Shown in pieces: positions 1-6,248 of a DNA stretch of 11,010 bases. A model generated the notes under the pieces. The model did no database searches, had not been told where the DNA came from, and saw only the letters and a list, made by a program, of their open reading frames with translations. The DNA lies in the NCBI GenBank assembly GCA_046262635.1, contig JBHEMK010000195.1:1-11010 (forward strand). Direction: 5' to 3'. The stretch is from JBHEMK01 sp046262635 (GTDB lineage: Bacteria > Actinomycetota > Thermoleophilia > Gaiellales > Gaiellaceae). The translations under genes and the position numbers were made by a program. Numbering within the stretch: the first letter of the stretch is position 1; each line of letters starts with the position of its first letter.

Positions 1-832
1 CGCGAAGCGCCTCGTCGACCGGACGCTCGCCGAAGCGGGCGCCGAGGAAGGCGGCCACCAGCACGTCGCCTGCGCCGACCGCCGAGACCGCTTCGACGCG
101 CGGCCCGACGGCGTGGTAGCGCCGCACACGACGGTCCTCACGGATCAGCGCGAAACAGCCCGACTCCTGGCTGATCACAACGCTGCGCGCGCCAAGCTCG
201 GCGATCGCGCCGAGCGCCATCAGGAAATCCTCGTCATCCGAGAACTCCTGGCCGACAAGCGCCTCGGCCTCGCGCTGGTTCGGCGAGACGAGCGCGGGCT
301 CGGCCTCGGTGCCCAGGCGCAGCGGCTCGCCCTCCGAGTCAAGCACGCACTGGACGCCGCGGCGGGTCAGGTCGCGGATCGCCTCGGCGTAGAAGTCGGC
401 GGCGACCGCACGTGGCAGGGAGCCGGCGAAGACGACGATGCTTGCGCCGCGGGAGAGGTAGTGGAGCTTCTCGAGCAGCATGTCGAGTTCCCCGGCGCCC
501 ACGGCCGGGCCCCACTCGTTGATCTCGGTGTACGTCGCACCCGTGGGGTCGACGACTGCAGTCGAGGTGCGCGACTCGTCCCCGATGCGGACGAAGTCGT
601 TGAGGATCGCCTCGGAGGTGAGCTCCTCGATGATCCGCGTGCCGGTGCGGCCGCCCGCGAGGCCGGTCGCGACGACGGGGATGCCGATCCGCTTGAGCGC
701 CCGGGCGACGTTGATCCCCTTGCCACCCGCGAGGGTCAGGCCCTGGCTCGCGCGATGACGGTGACCGAGCTGGAAGCTCGGCACCGTCAGCGTGCGGTCG
801 ATCGCGGCGTTGAGGGTGACGGTGACGATCAC
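1..832 (-). CDS. PfkB-family sugar kinase, 1-phosphofructokinase type (3' end outside window)
   Basis: Cytosolic ribokinase-fold kinase that phosphorylates a sugar or sugar phosphate with ATP. The closest types are 1-phosphofructokinase (FruK) and tagatose-6-phosphate kinase (LacC). I translated 277 codons from a GTG at 832. The N-terminus VTVTLNAAIDRTLTV resembles the FruK/LacC substrate strand (D12). The first PfkB signature is GGKGINVARALKRIG at 36-50, FAGSLP is mid-protein, and the C-terminal signature SAVGAGD at 250-256 ends in the expected catalytic base D256. Family members have about 300-320 residues, so a few dozen C-terminal residues lie beyond base 1. The GTG overlaps the stop of the upstream carboxypeptidase gene (GTGA, 829-832), which suggests translational coupling; I see no Shine-Dalgarno. 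The family is secure, the exact substrate is not. No PTS or fructose gene is visible nearby. Confidence 0.88.
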   Translation of the reverse strand, partial: MIVTVTLNAAIDRTLTVPSFQLGHRHRASQGLTLAGGKGINVARALKRIGIPVVATGLAGGRTGTRIIEELTSEAILNDFVRIGDESRTSTAVVDPTGATYTEINEWGPAVGAGELDMLLEKLHYLSRGASIVVFAGSLPRAVAADFYAEAIRDLTRRGVQCVLDSEGEPLRLGTEAEPALVSPNQREAEALVGQEFSDDEDFLMALGAIAELGARSVVISQESGCFALIREDRRVRRYHAVGPRVEAVSAVGAGDVLVAAFLGARFGERPVDEALR

Positions 833-1953
833 GAGAAAAAACCGATCACGTGATGGAGGGTACGCCCTGCATACCACCTCATGCGCCCGCCGAAGCCGGG
901 GCGGGAGATCGAGCGGGCGGCGACCAGGGCCCGTGACCCGAGCAGCCGCTTCCCCTCCCAGACCTCGATCCGGCCCAGCGCCTGACCGCGAGTGACCGGC
1001 AGCCTGACGACGGCCGGCGCGACGATCCGTTGCACGAGCGGGCGGTCGACCCGGTAGGCGCGGAGGAGCCGCTGCGGGGCCAGGAGCGCCAGCCTCGGCT
1101 TCCCCCAGCCCGGATCGGCCTCCGCGTAGGCCTGTGCCGATGCGATCACCGGCCCCACCCGAAAGCGCGAGACGCCCCACTCGAGCAGCGCGGCGAGATT
1201 GGCGTCGCGTTCTCCCCGGTTCGGGCTGCCGAGGATGACGGTGTAGATCGTGTAGCCCGACCGCCGCGCCGCGGCGACCTCGCACCAGCCGGCGGCGCGC
1301 GTGTGGCCCGTTTTGACGCCGATCAGGCCCGGGAACGTGCCGAGCAGGTCGTTCCAGGTGTGCAGGATACGTCCACCCTCGATCGTGTCGGTCCGTTCGC
1401 GCACGATCTCGCGCACAGCTTCCGTGTGCATGGCGACGCGGGCGAGCCGAAGCACGTCGCGCGCGCTCGAGTAATGGCCGGACGCATCGAGCCCGTCCGG
1501 CCGGGCGAAGTGCGTGTCTCTCAGGCCGAGCTCCTGCGCCTTCACGTTCATCCATGCGACGAACCTCGCCGTGTCCCCGCCGGCGGCCGCCGCCGCGAGT
1601 GCGTCCGCGGCGTCGTTGGCGCTCTGGATCAGCGCGGCCTTGAGCAGGTCGCGCACGGTCAGTCGCTCGCCGGCGCGCAGGTGGATCGTCGACTCGCCGA
1701 CGCGTGCGGCGGCCGCCGCGACACTCACGACCTCGTCCAGACGGAGGTGCTCGAGCGCGACGAGCACCGTCATCAGCTTAGTGATGCTCGCGATCGGGAG
1801 CCTGGCGGCGGCGTTCCGCTCCGCCAGGATCTCGCCCGTCGCGGCGTTCGCGACGACGAAGGCGCGGGCATCCACCCGCGGGGGCGTTGCACGCGCCGTA
1901 GCGGTCAGGCAGAGCGACAGCGCCGCGACGACGACGATCAGCCCGCGAACCAC
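829..1953 (-). CDS. D-alanyl-D-alanine carboxypeptidase (DacF/PBP5-like, serine type)
   Basis: Secreted penicillin-binding protein of the S11 family, which removes the terminal D-Ala from peptidoglycan stem peptides. All three active-site motifs are present: SITK at 56-59 (nucleophile S56, K59), SAN at 111-113, and KTG at 214-216. I chose the GTG at 1953 because it yields MVRGLIVVVAALSLCLTATARA, a clean signal peptide with AxA-like cleavage after residue 22, and because it follows the LysM stop by 11 bp. The same frame stays open upstream to 2406 but there it only overlaps the LysM gene. The product is 374 aa, normal for the family. The C-terminal part after about residue 245 is a less conserved PBP5-like region ending in an aromatic/basic tail that may sit at the membrane. 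It is co-directional with the LysM gene upstream and overlaps the PfkB gene downstream by 4 bp. Confidence 0.93.
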   Translation of the reverse strand: MVRGLIVVVAALSLCLTATARATPPRVDARAFVVANAATGEILAERNAAARLPIASITKLMTVLVALEHLRLDEVVSVAAAAARVGESTIHLRAGERLTVRDLLKAALIQSANDAADALAAAAAGGDTARFVAWMNVKAQELGLRDTHFARPDGLDASGHYSSARDVLRLARVAMHTEAVREIVRERTDTIEGGRILHTWNDLLGTFPGLIGVKTGHTRAAGWCEVAAARRSGYTIYTVILGSPNRGERDANLAALLEWGVSRFRVGPVIASAQAYAEADPGWGKPRLALLAPQRLLRAYRVDRPLVQRIVAPAVVRLPVTRGQALGRIEVWEGKRLLGSRALVAARSISRPGFGGRMRWYAGRTLHHVIGFFS

Positions 1954-1964
1954 GGAGGCGAAGG

Positions 1965-2333
1965 CTACTTGACGCGGATCCGCTGGCCGATCGAGAGGGA
2001 GGTCGGGCTGAGGCCCGGGTTGAGGGACTCGAGCTGCTGGATCGAGATCCCGTACTTTGCACCGATCGAGCCGTACGTGTCGCCGCGCTGGACGACGTAG
2101 AAGCCCGCGCTCGAGGCCGTGGTCGTCGCCGTGGTCGTCGCCGCCGAGGTCGTGGTCGTGCGGCGGCCCCTGGCGGCGCGGGTCGTGGCGACTGCGGTCG
2201 TCGTGGGAATCACCACCGTCGGGGTCGAGCCGCCGCCGCCGAGCCCCGACCGGATCAGCAGCACCGCAATCGTCAGCGCGGCGAGGAACGCAGCGGGGGC
2301 GGCATAGCGGGCGACCTTCTCGCGCGAGCCCAC
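1965..2333 (-). CDS. Membrane-anchored LysM-domain protein
   Basis: A 122-aa protein starting at a GTG. It has a short basic N-terminus, one hydrophobic helix at about 10-27, a Gly then Thr/Ala-rich low-complexity linker at about 31-77, and one LysM domain at about 78-121 (begins FYVVQRGDTYGSIGAKYG, then LESLNPGL and IGQRIRVK). LysM domains bind N-acetylglucosamine in peptidoglycan. The order suggests an inside N-terminus, a single membrane span, and a LysM module projected into the wall by the flexible linker. No catalytic domain is present, so it may act as an anchor or adaptor. It starts 3 bp after the pyrF stop and ends 11 bp before the carboxypeptidase start, consistent with one transcript and a shared envelope role with that enzyme. 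The linker is encoded by GTC/GTG-rich repeats on the plus strand. Confidence 0.85.
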   Translation of the reverse strand: MGSREKVARYAAPAAFLAALTIAVLLIRSGLGGGGSTPTVVIPTTTAVATTRAARGRRTTTTSAATTTATTTASSAGFYVVQRGDTYGSIGAKYGISIQQLESLNPGLSPTSLSIGQRIRVK

Positions 2334-2336
2334 GGC

Positions 2337-3263
2337 CTACCAGCCCGAGACGGCCCAGATCTCCCGCGCCAGCCGGGCGGCCTCGACGCCTGCCGCTACC
2401 CGCCACTCGCCGCCGGCTCGGAACGCGTAGATCACCGCCCGGGAGACGGAGACGAGTGCGCTCGCGGGCCCGCTCGTGAACGCGCGCGCCACATCCGCGG
2501 GCGTGGCGCCCTGCGCGCCGACCCCCGGCAGCAGCAGCACCGACCTCGGCAGCAGGCGGCGCGCCTCCGCGACCTCGCGCGGGAACGTCGCCCCGACGAC
2601 GGCGCCGACACTCGAGAGACCGTGATCGCCGACGAGCTCGGCGCCCAGCTCCCCGACGAGCTCGGCGACCTGCTGCCAGACCCTGCGCCCGTCAGAGAGG
2701 ACGAGATCCTGCACCTCCGCGCCCCCCGCGTTCGAGGTTTTGACGAGGCAGAAGAGCCCGCCCCCGTGCCGGCGGCAGGCCGCGGTGAACGGCTCGATCG
2801 CGTCACGACCCATGTACGGGTTGACGGTGAGCGCGTCCGCCAGGGGCGGCCGGTCCCCGCGCGGCTCGAGGTAGGCGGCCGCATAGGCCCGCGCGGTCGA
2901 GCCAATGTCGCCGCGCTTGCCGTCCGCGATTACGAGGAGCCCGGCCGAGCGGGCGTAGTCGCAGGCCTCCTCGAGCGCCCGCAGCCCGTCGGCGCCGAGC
3001 GCCTCGAAGAAGGCCAGCTGCGGCTTGACGCCGACGACGTACGGGCCGACAGCATCGACGATGCCGCGACAGAAGCGCGAGATTGCGTCGGCCGCCTGGG
3101 TCCGGCCCAGGTGCGCATCCCCACGCAGCTCGACCGGCAGGAGGTCGAGTGCGGGATCGAGCCCGACGACGAGCTGGCTGCGCTTCCGCTCAACCGCCTC
3201 CGCCACGCGGTCGCCGAAGGGAGCGAGCTTGAGCACGGTCTCCGCGTACAGGTCCTGCGCCAT
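2337..3263 (-). CDS. pyrF: Orotidine 5'-phosphate decarboxylase, type 2
   Basis: Last step of UMP synthesis: decarboxylation of OMP in the cytosol. The product is 308 aa, slightly longer than typical for the subfamily. Visible landmarks are LVVGLDPALDLLP at 31-43 (substrate Asp), VGVKPQLAFFEALG at 77-90, the catalytic signature ADGKRGDIGST at 113-123 with K116 between two acidic residues, LTVNPYMGRDAIEPF at 145-159, and PGVGAQG in the phosphate-binding region. The KRGDIGST version marks the type-2 group seen in actinobacteria and some other phyla. The ATG at 3263 has GAGG directly abutting it, too close to act as a normal ribosome site, and an in-frame stop lies 12 bp upstream. A GTG at codon 10, preceded by GGAG, is an alternative start. 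HU lies 96 bp upstream and the LysM gene follows after 3 bp. Confidence 0.94.
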   Translation of the reverse strand: MAQDLYAETVLKLAPFGDRVAEAVERKRSQLVVGLDPALDLLPVELRGDAHLGRTQAADAISRFCRGIVDAVGPYVVGVKPQLAFFEALGADGLRALEEACDYARSAGLLVIADGKRGDIGSTARAYAAAYLEPRGDRPPLADALTVNPYMGRDAIEPFTAACRRHGGGLFCLVKTSNAGGAEVQDLVLSDGRRVWQQVAELVGELGAELVGDHGLSSVGAVVGATFPREVAEARRLLPRSVLLLPGVGAQGATPADVARAFTSGPASALVSVSRAVIYAFRAGGEWRVAAGVEAARLAREIWAVSGW

Positions 3264-3298
3264 CCTCGGCGGAGCTTAGTTCTCCCGGTCAAGCAGGA

Positions 3299-3332
3299 GG
3301 CGAGAGGTCGCCACGCAGGACGGCCCCTCGCC
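3299..3332 (-). terminator. Hairpin between HU and pyrF (possible weak terminator)
   Basis: An inverted repeat with outer arms GGCGAG (3299-3304) and CTCGCC (3327-3332), continued after one mismatch by GGTCG/CGGCC, gives about 11 pairs around a 10-base loop. It lies 27 bp after the HU stop. No T-run follows on the minus strand, so it is not a classical intrinsic terminator. It could attenuate read-through into pyrF or protect the abundant HU mRNA. Function is inferred. Confidence 0.35.
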
Positions 3333-3359
3333 TTGCCGACCGGAGGAGACGGTGGGTCG

Positions 3360-3638
3360 CTACTTGCCCTTGACGGCCGACTTCAGCGAACTGCCGGCCG
3401 AGAACTTCGGAACGCGCGCTGCGGCGATCTGCACCCGCTCGCCCGTGCGGGGGTTGACGCCCTGGCGCGCCGCGCGGTTGCTCGTCGAGAACTTGCCGAA
3501 CCCGGTGAAGGCCACGTCGCCGCCACCCTTGAGCGTATCGGTGATCGTCTCGAGGAACGCATCGACGGCCTTGGCCGCATCCCGACTCGAGAGCTGGCTC
3601 CGGCGACTGATCTCAGTCACGAACTCTTGCTTCGTCAC
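3360..3638 (-). CDS. HU-family DNA-binding protein
   Basis: Small histone-like dimeric protein that bends and compacts DNA in the nucleoid. The 92-aa length matches HU. The helical N-terminal part reads MTKQEFVTEISRRS, followed by FTGFGKFSTSNRAARQG at 44-60. The beta-arm carries RQGVNPRTG at 58-66, whose proline (P63) is the one that intercalates DNA in HU/IHF proteins, and the end is PKFSAGSSLKSAVKGK. The GTG at 3638 is well supported by AGGAGG 8 bp upstream, the best ribosome site in the window, which suits a highly expressed protein. It sits between pyrE (69 bp upstream) and pyrF (96 bp downstream); these gaps, unlike the tight joins elsewhere in this gene train, allow independent control. 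HU and IHF-beta look alike at this size, but the monocistronic, arm-conserved form favours HU. Confidence 0.95.
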   Translation of the reverse strand: MTKQEFVTEISRRSQLSSRDAAKAVDAFLETITDTLKGGGDVAFTGFGKFSTSNRAARQGVNPRTGERVQIAAARVPKFSAGSSLKSAVKGK

Positions 3639-3646
3639 GTGCCTCT

Positions 3647-3652
3647 CCTCCT
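3647..3652 (-). promoter_or_regulatory. Strong Shine-Dalgarno (AGGAGG) of the HU gene
   Basis: AGGAGG on the minus strand lies 8 bases before the GTG at 3638 and fixes that start. Most other genes in the window have no recognisable ribosome site, so this one stands out. Confidence 0.75.
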
Positions 3653-3707
3653 GTCGTTGTTCGAACCCAGGGGCGGCACACTAGCAATGACGTCGGACGG
3701 ATGCGGC

Positions 3708-4250
3708 TCAACCATGCGGTTTTCGCTCGAGCAGCTCGCTCGCGCGGAAGAGCGGACGCAGCCGGACAGCGTGCCGCGCGAGTGCGTCGGCGCCCCCCTC
3801 CTCCCGGTCGACGACGCAGACCGCGGTGCGGATGACGAGCCCCGCCTCCCGCACGGCCTCGACCGCCTCGAGCAGCGCGCCGCCCGAGGTGACGACGTCC
3901 TCGACGAGGCAGATGCAATCGCCCTGCTCGTAGGTGCCCTCGATGCGCTTCGAGGTGCCGTACCCCTTCGCCGCCTTGCGGACGATCAGAAACGGCAGCC
4001 CGGAGGCGAGCGATGCGGCCGCGGCGAGGACGACGGCACCGAGCTCGGGACCGGCCAGCCGCGCGGCCTCGGGGTCGTGCTCCCGGGCGCTCGAGGCGAT
4101 CCGCTCGCCGAGCGCGCGCAGCAGGTCGGGACGGGTCTCGAAGCGGTACTTGTCGAGGTAGTAGTGCGAGCGCTTGCCGGAGCGAAGCAGGAAGTCTCCC
4201 TCGAGGTAGGCATGCTCGAGCAGGCCGGCGCGCAGCTCGGCGTCGGTCAC
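3708..4250 (-). CDS. pyrE: Orotate phosphoribosyltransferase
   Basis: Converts orotate and PRPP to OMP, the substrate of pyrF further along the same strand. The product is 180 aa, in the range of short bacterial/archaeal PyrE. The catalytic flexible loop is visible as RKAAKGYGTSKRIEG at 91-105, and the PRPP-binding signature as CLVEDVVTSGGAL at 114-126 with the paired acidic residues E117 and D118. GDFLLRSGKRSHYYLDKYRF at 18-37 is the usual N-terminal substrate segment. The GTG at 4250 overlaps the stop of the small upstream gene (GTGA), pointing to coupled translation; there is no clear Shine-Dalgarno. HU follows after 69 bp. I see no PyrR-type attenuator upstream. Confidence 0.94.
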   Translation of the reverse strand: MTDAELRAGLLEHAYLEGDFLLRSGKRSHYYLDKYRFETRPDLLRALGERIASSAREHDPEAARLAGPELGAVVLAAAASLASGLPFLIVRKAAKGYGTSKRIEGTYEQGDCICLVEDVVTSGGALLEAVEAVREAGLVIRTAVCVVDREEGGADALARHAVRLRPLFRASELLERKPHG

Positions 4251-4453
4251 CGTCGCACGGAGACCAGGAGCGCGCGGGCGATCGGGAGCAGGCGCTCCGC
4301 GCCAGGCGAGCCGTCGCCGAGGGAGACCATCGAGCCGTCGTCGAAGTAGAGGTCGACCCGCTCGCGCTTGCCGGCCGCCGCTCTGCGGTAGAAGACGGTG
4401 CCGATCAGGAGCCCGGTCGCGAAGCCGAGCAGGGCGAGCAGCTTACGCCGCAT
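4247..4453 (-). CDS. Small single-span membrane protein of unknown function
   Basis: A 68-aa protein I do not recognise. It has a basic start (MRRK), one hydrophobic helix at about 4-21, a positively charged stop (YRRAAAGKR), then a short polar domain with strand-like ERVDLYFDDGSMVSL at 31-45 and a helix GAERLLPIARALL at 51-63. The charges are basic on both sides of the helix, so topology is unclear. It overlaps the upstream Roadblock-like gene by 11 bp and the downstream pyrE by 4 bp, so it is very likely translated as part of this operon. The pattern is more like a real small protein than chance: the frame is bounded exactly by its neighbours' start and stop. It could be a partner or anchor of the Roadblock-like protein; that is inference. 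Confidence 0.7.
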   Translation of the reverse strand: MRRKLLALLGFATGLLIGTVFYRRAAAGKRERVDLYFDDGSMVSLGDGSPGAERLLPIARALLVSVRR

Positions 4454-4844
4454 CGCCGTTCCCCTCCCCCGTCTCCTCGCCGCGGGTCCCTGCCGGCCCC
4501 CGCGGCTCCTCGGCGAGGCCGCGCAGGCAGCTCTTGAGATCGTAGAAGACGAGCCCGACCGTGGGGTTCGGGCCGGTCGTCGCGACGATCCGCTTGCTCC
4601 CGTCCCGGACGACGAAGACGCTGCCCTCGAGGGTGGCCGCCTCGAGCTGGGTCAGGGAGGCCCCGCCGGGTTGCACCGACTCGGCCGCCTCGAGCAGCTC
4701 GCGGCCCCCGCGCACGAGCTCCTGCGCCCGGTCGTCGTCCTCGAGCGTCGAGGCCCAGACAGCGCCCTGCCCGTCGAAGAGGGCGGCGGCGTCGATCTGC
4801 GACGAGATCTCGGTCAGATCCGCGAGGGCCTGAGCGGCGTCCAC
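4443..4844 (-). CDS. Roadblock/LC7-like domain protein
   Basis: A 133-aa protein. The N-terminal helix DAAQALADLTEISSQIDAAALFD, strand GAVWAS at 27-32, long helix at about 35-56, then strands GSVFVVRD at 74-81 and KRIVATTG at 84-91 and a final helix VGLVFYDLKSCLRGL at 96-110 follow the alpha-beta-beta-alpha-beta-beta-beta-alpha order of Roadblock/LC7 domains. In bacteria such proteins often partner small GTPases such as MglA, or act in regulatory operons. The tail from about 111 is Gly/Glu-rich and probably disordered. I chose the GTG at 4844, because the frame upstream of it only overlaps yihY on the other strand; this GTG also lies 7 bases after a -10-like box. No GTPase is in the window. 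The family call rests on pattern and fold order, not a unique motif. Confidence 0.62.
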   Translation of the reverse strand: MDAAQALADLTEISSQIDAAALFDGQGAVWASTLEDDDRAQELVRGGRELLEAAESVQPGGASLTQLEAATLEGSVFVVRDGSKRIVATTGPNPTVGLVFYDLKSCLRGLAEEPRGPAGTRGEETGEGNGDAA

Positions 4845-4851
4845 GCGGCGG

Positions 4852-4857
4852 AAGCTA
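4852..4857 (-). promoter_or_regulatory. Putative -10 box of the leftward operon (TAGCTT)
   Basis: TAGCTT on the minus strand fits the TANNNT pattern and ends 7 bases before the GTG at 4844, so transcription would start at or next to the start codon, a leaderless arrangement common in actinobacteria. No clear -35 is visible. It lies in the only AT-richer patch of the 34-bp divergent gap. Confidence 0.35.
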
Positions 4858-4865
4858 ACAGAACG

Positions 4866-4871
4866 GATACT
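4866..4871 (+). promoter_or_regulatory. Putative -10 box of the yihY-like gene (GATACT)
   Basis: GATACT matches four of six positions of TATAAT and ends 7 bases before the GTG at 4879, mirroring the opposite-strand box in the same gap. A leaderless transcript is inferred. There is no clear -35. Confidence 0.3.
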
Positions 4872-4878
4872 GCAGGCC

Positions 4879-5760
4879 GTGCGGGTCAGAAAGCGTGCAC
4901 TCGTCCGCAAGTTCTTCGCCGACCGGGGCACCCACCTGGCAGCGATGATCGCGTACTTCGCACTGCTCTCGTTCGTCCCGCTCGTGTTCCTCGCGCTGGC
5001 GCTGCTCGGGCTCGCGCAGCGTGCCGACGCATCGGATTTCTTCGTCAGGGAGCTGAAGCGTGCGTTCCCCTCCAGCTCGCTCCAGAGCATTCTCACGCTT
5101 GTCCACAGGGTGCAGGAAAACGCGACGACGCTCGGCATCATCGGCGGCGTCGCGCTGCTCTGGTCGTCACTCTCATTGTTCAGCGCGCTCGAATCGGCCT
5201 TCAACATCGTCTACGGGAAGCCAAATCGCTCGTTCCTGCGCGGCAAGGCCCTCGCCGGGGGGATCATGGTCGGCTCGATCGTGACCCTCTTCGCGAGCCT
5301 CGTCGTCGGGGCGATCGGCTTCGAGCCGCTCAGGCGCTACGTGCCGGGATTCGCGGGAAACGAGATCGTCGCCTACTTGCTCTCGATTGCGGTCTCGCTC
5401 CTCGGGGTCTTCCTGTTCCTGCTCGTCTCCTACCGTGTGCTGACGAACGACAACGTCACCTTCCGCGACGCGCTGCCGGGGGCGCTCGTCGCCGCGGTCG
5501 TGCTGGAGGCGTCATTCCAGGTCGTTCCGAGCTTCGTCCGCGGCGCGAATGTCAACGTGACGCTGCGGATCCTCGGCGGACCGGCGATCCTCCTGCTCTG
5601 GCTTTACGTGATGGCGAACGTGATCGTCTTCGGCGCGGAGATCAACTGGTGGTCGAGGGAGCGCCGCCATGCGGGGCGCGCGGGCGAGGAGCCGCCGGTT
5701 GGGCTCTCCCGGTCGAGGGAGGTCTTGGCGGAACGTTCGGAACCGGCGGAACGCAGCTAG
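4879..5760 (+). CDS. YihY/BrkB-family inner membrane protein
   Basis: A 293-aa polytopic membrane protein of the YihY/virulence factor BrkB family (sometimes mislabelled ribonuclease BN). The family is widespread and its function is not settled. Predicted spans are at about 22-46, 84-106, 126-149, 163-187, 198-218 and 233-254, the usual six. Family features are the early HLAAMIAYFALLSFVPL, the mid-protein LWSSLSLFSALESAFNIVYG, the loop RVLTNDNVTFRDALPGAL, and the end ILLLWLYVMANVIVFGAEIN. The GTG at 4879 is the first plausible start and precedes the basic N-terminus. The C-terminal tail from about 258 is charged and includes a short repeat (AERSEPAERS), encoded by an 18-bp period with GGCGGAACG at 5727 and 5745. 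It is transcribed divergently from the Roadblock-like gene. Confidence 0.9.
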   Translation: MRVRKRALVRKFFADRGTHLAAMIAYFALLSFVPLVFLALALLGLAQRADASDFFVRELKRAFPSSSLQSILTLVHRVQENATTLGIIGGVALLWSSLSLFSALESAFNIVYGKPNRSFLRGKALAGGIMVGSIVTLFASLVVGAIGFEPLRRYVPGFAGNEIVAYLLSIAVSLLGVFLFLLVSYRVLTNDNVTFRDALPGALVAAVVLEASFQVVPSFVRGANVNVTLRILGGPAILLLWLYVMANVIVFGAEINWWSRERRHAGRAGEEPPVGLSRSREVLAERSEPAERS

Positions 5761-5801
5761 AGGGCGGTTGCCGAGCTGGAGCGTCTTCTCGCAACGACGG
5801 C

Positions 5802-6155
5802 GTGACCGTCGAGTACTTCAAGGCTCTCTGCCGCCGTTGCCGGCCTTCGAGAGCGAGCGGCGAGCTGGCGCCACCTCATGACGCCGGCGACGAGGTCATC
5901 GACAAGCCGGCGCTCCATGAGGCGATCTCCACCGCGATCCGGAAGAACGCGGTGGTGGACGATCCGAGGAGAAAGTCCGACGCGAGATCAAGGAAGCGGC
6001 TCGAGGCGACTCGCTCAGGCATGCCGCGACTGAGCTCTCGCCACCCACCGGCCGCGAACGTGCCCGGGCCGCGAAGGTCACCGCCCAGGACCTTTGGGGC
6101 CCTTGACACGTTCTCCGAGCTGCTGGAGGCGCTCCACGCAGCTCCCGCCGACTGA
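5802..6155 (+). pseudogene. Probable decayed or frameshifted gene of unknown family
   Basis: One plus frame, open from a GTG at 5802 to a TGA at 6153-6155, reads DEVIDKPALHEAISTAI with G or C at nearly all third positions between about 5878 and 5963, then turns into Arg/Ser-rich nonsense. At 5963 a different frame takes over with SEEKVRREIKEAARGDS and stays sensible to about 6100, where the first frame returns as TFSELLEALHAAPAD before the stop. This is what a gene with one base lost near 5960 and a compensating change near 6090 would look like. I do not recognise the family. It could be a true pseudogene, a sequencing error in a real gene of about 115 aa, or chance. Start and limits are approximate. 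Confidence 0.35.
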
Positions 6156-6248
6156 GAGGCCGCAGAGCAGGCGAAGGCGCAGCGCTCGGCCCCTGTCCAA
6201 CCCCCGCGAGCAGCGAGTCGAGGTCCGAGCTCCGGGCTTCAGGAGGGC

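Noticed and set aside
2110..2220. GTC/GTG-rich short repeats
   Set aside because: They are explained by the Thr/Ala linker of the LysM protein on the minus strand; not a repeat array or CRISPR.
1954..2406. N-terminal extension of the carboxypeptidase frame
   Set aside because: It overlaps the LysM gene completely, is low-complexity, and would bury a clear signal peptide inside the protein.
3655..3672. GGGTTCGAAC on the minus strand, like a tRNA T-loop
   Set aside because: The flanks do not form a T-stem or acceptor stem, and no anticodon arm is found nearby.
3678..3683. TAGTGT on minus as a -10 box for HU
   Set aside because: No -35 at proper spacing; one weak hexamer is not enough to call a promoter, although its distance to the ribosome site is reasonable.
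2622..4349. Long plus-strand open frame (575 codons) opposite pyrF, HU and pyrE
   Set aside because: It runs antisense to three well-supported genes and is Arg/Gly-rich with no domain; such frames are expected in DNA this GC-rich.
4845..5207. N-terminal extension of the Roadblock-like frame
   Set aside because: It is antisense to the membrane-spanning part of yihY and Ser/Ala/Arg-rich without structure.
5727..5753. GGCGGAACG repeated with an 18-bp period
   Set aside because: It lies inside the end of yihY and encodes AERSEPAERS; only two copies, so no attachment site or mobile-element claim.
4398..5790. Upstream part of a long plus-strand open frame covering the Roadblock-like and yihY genes
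   Set aside because: It is a shadow of genes in other frames; only its tail after about 5800 has independent coding signs and is treated as a remnant.
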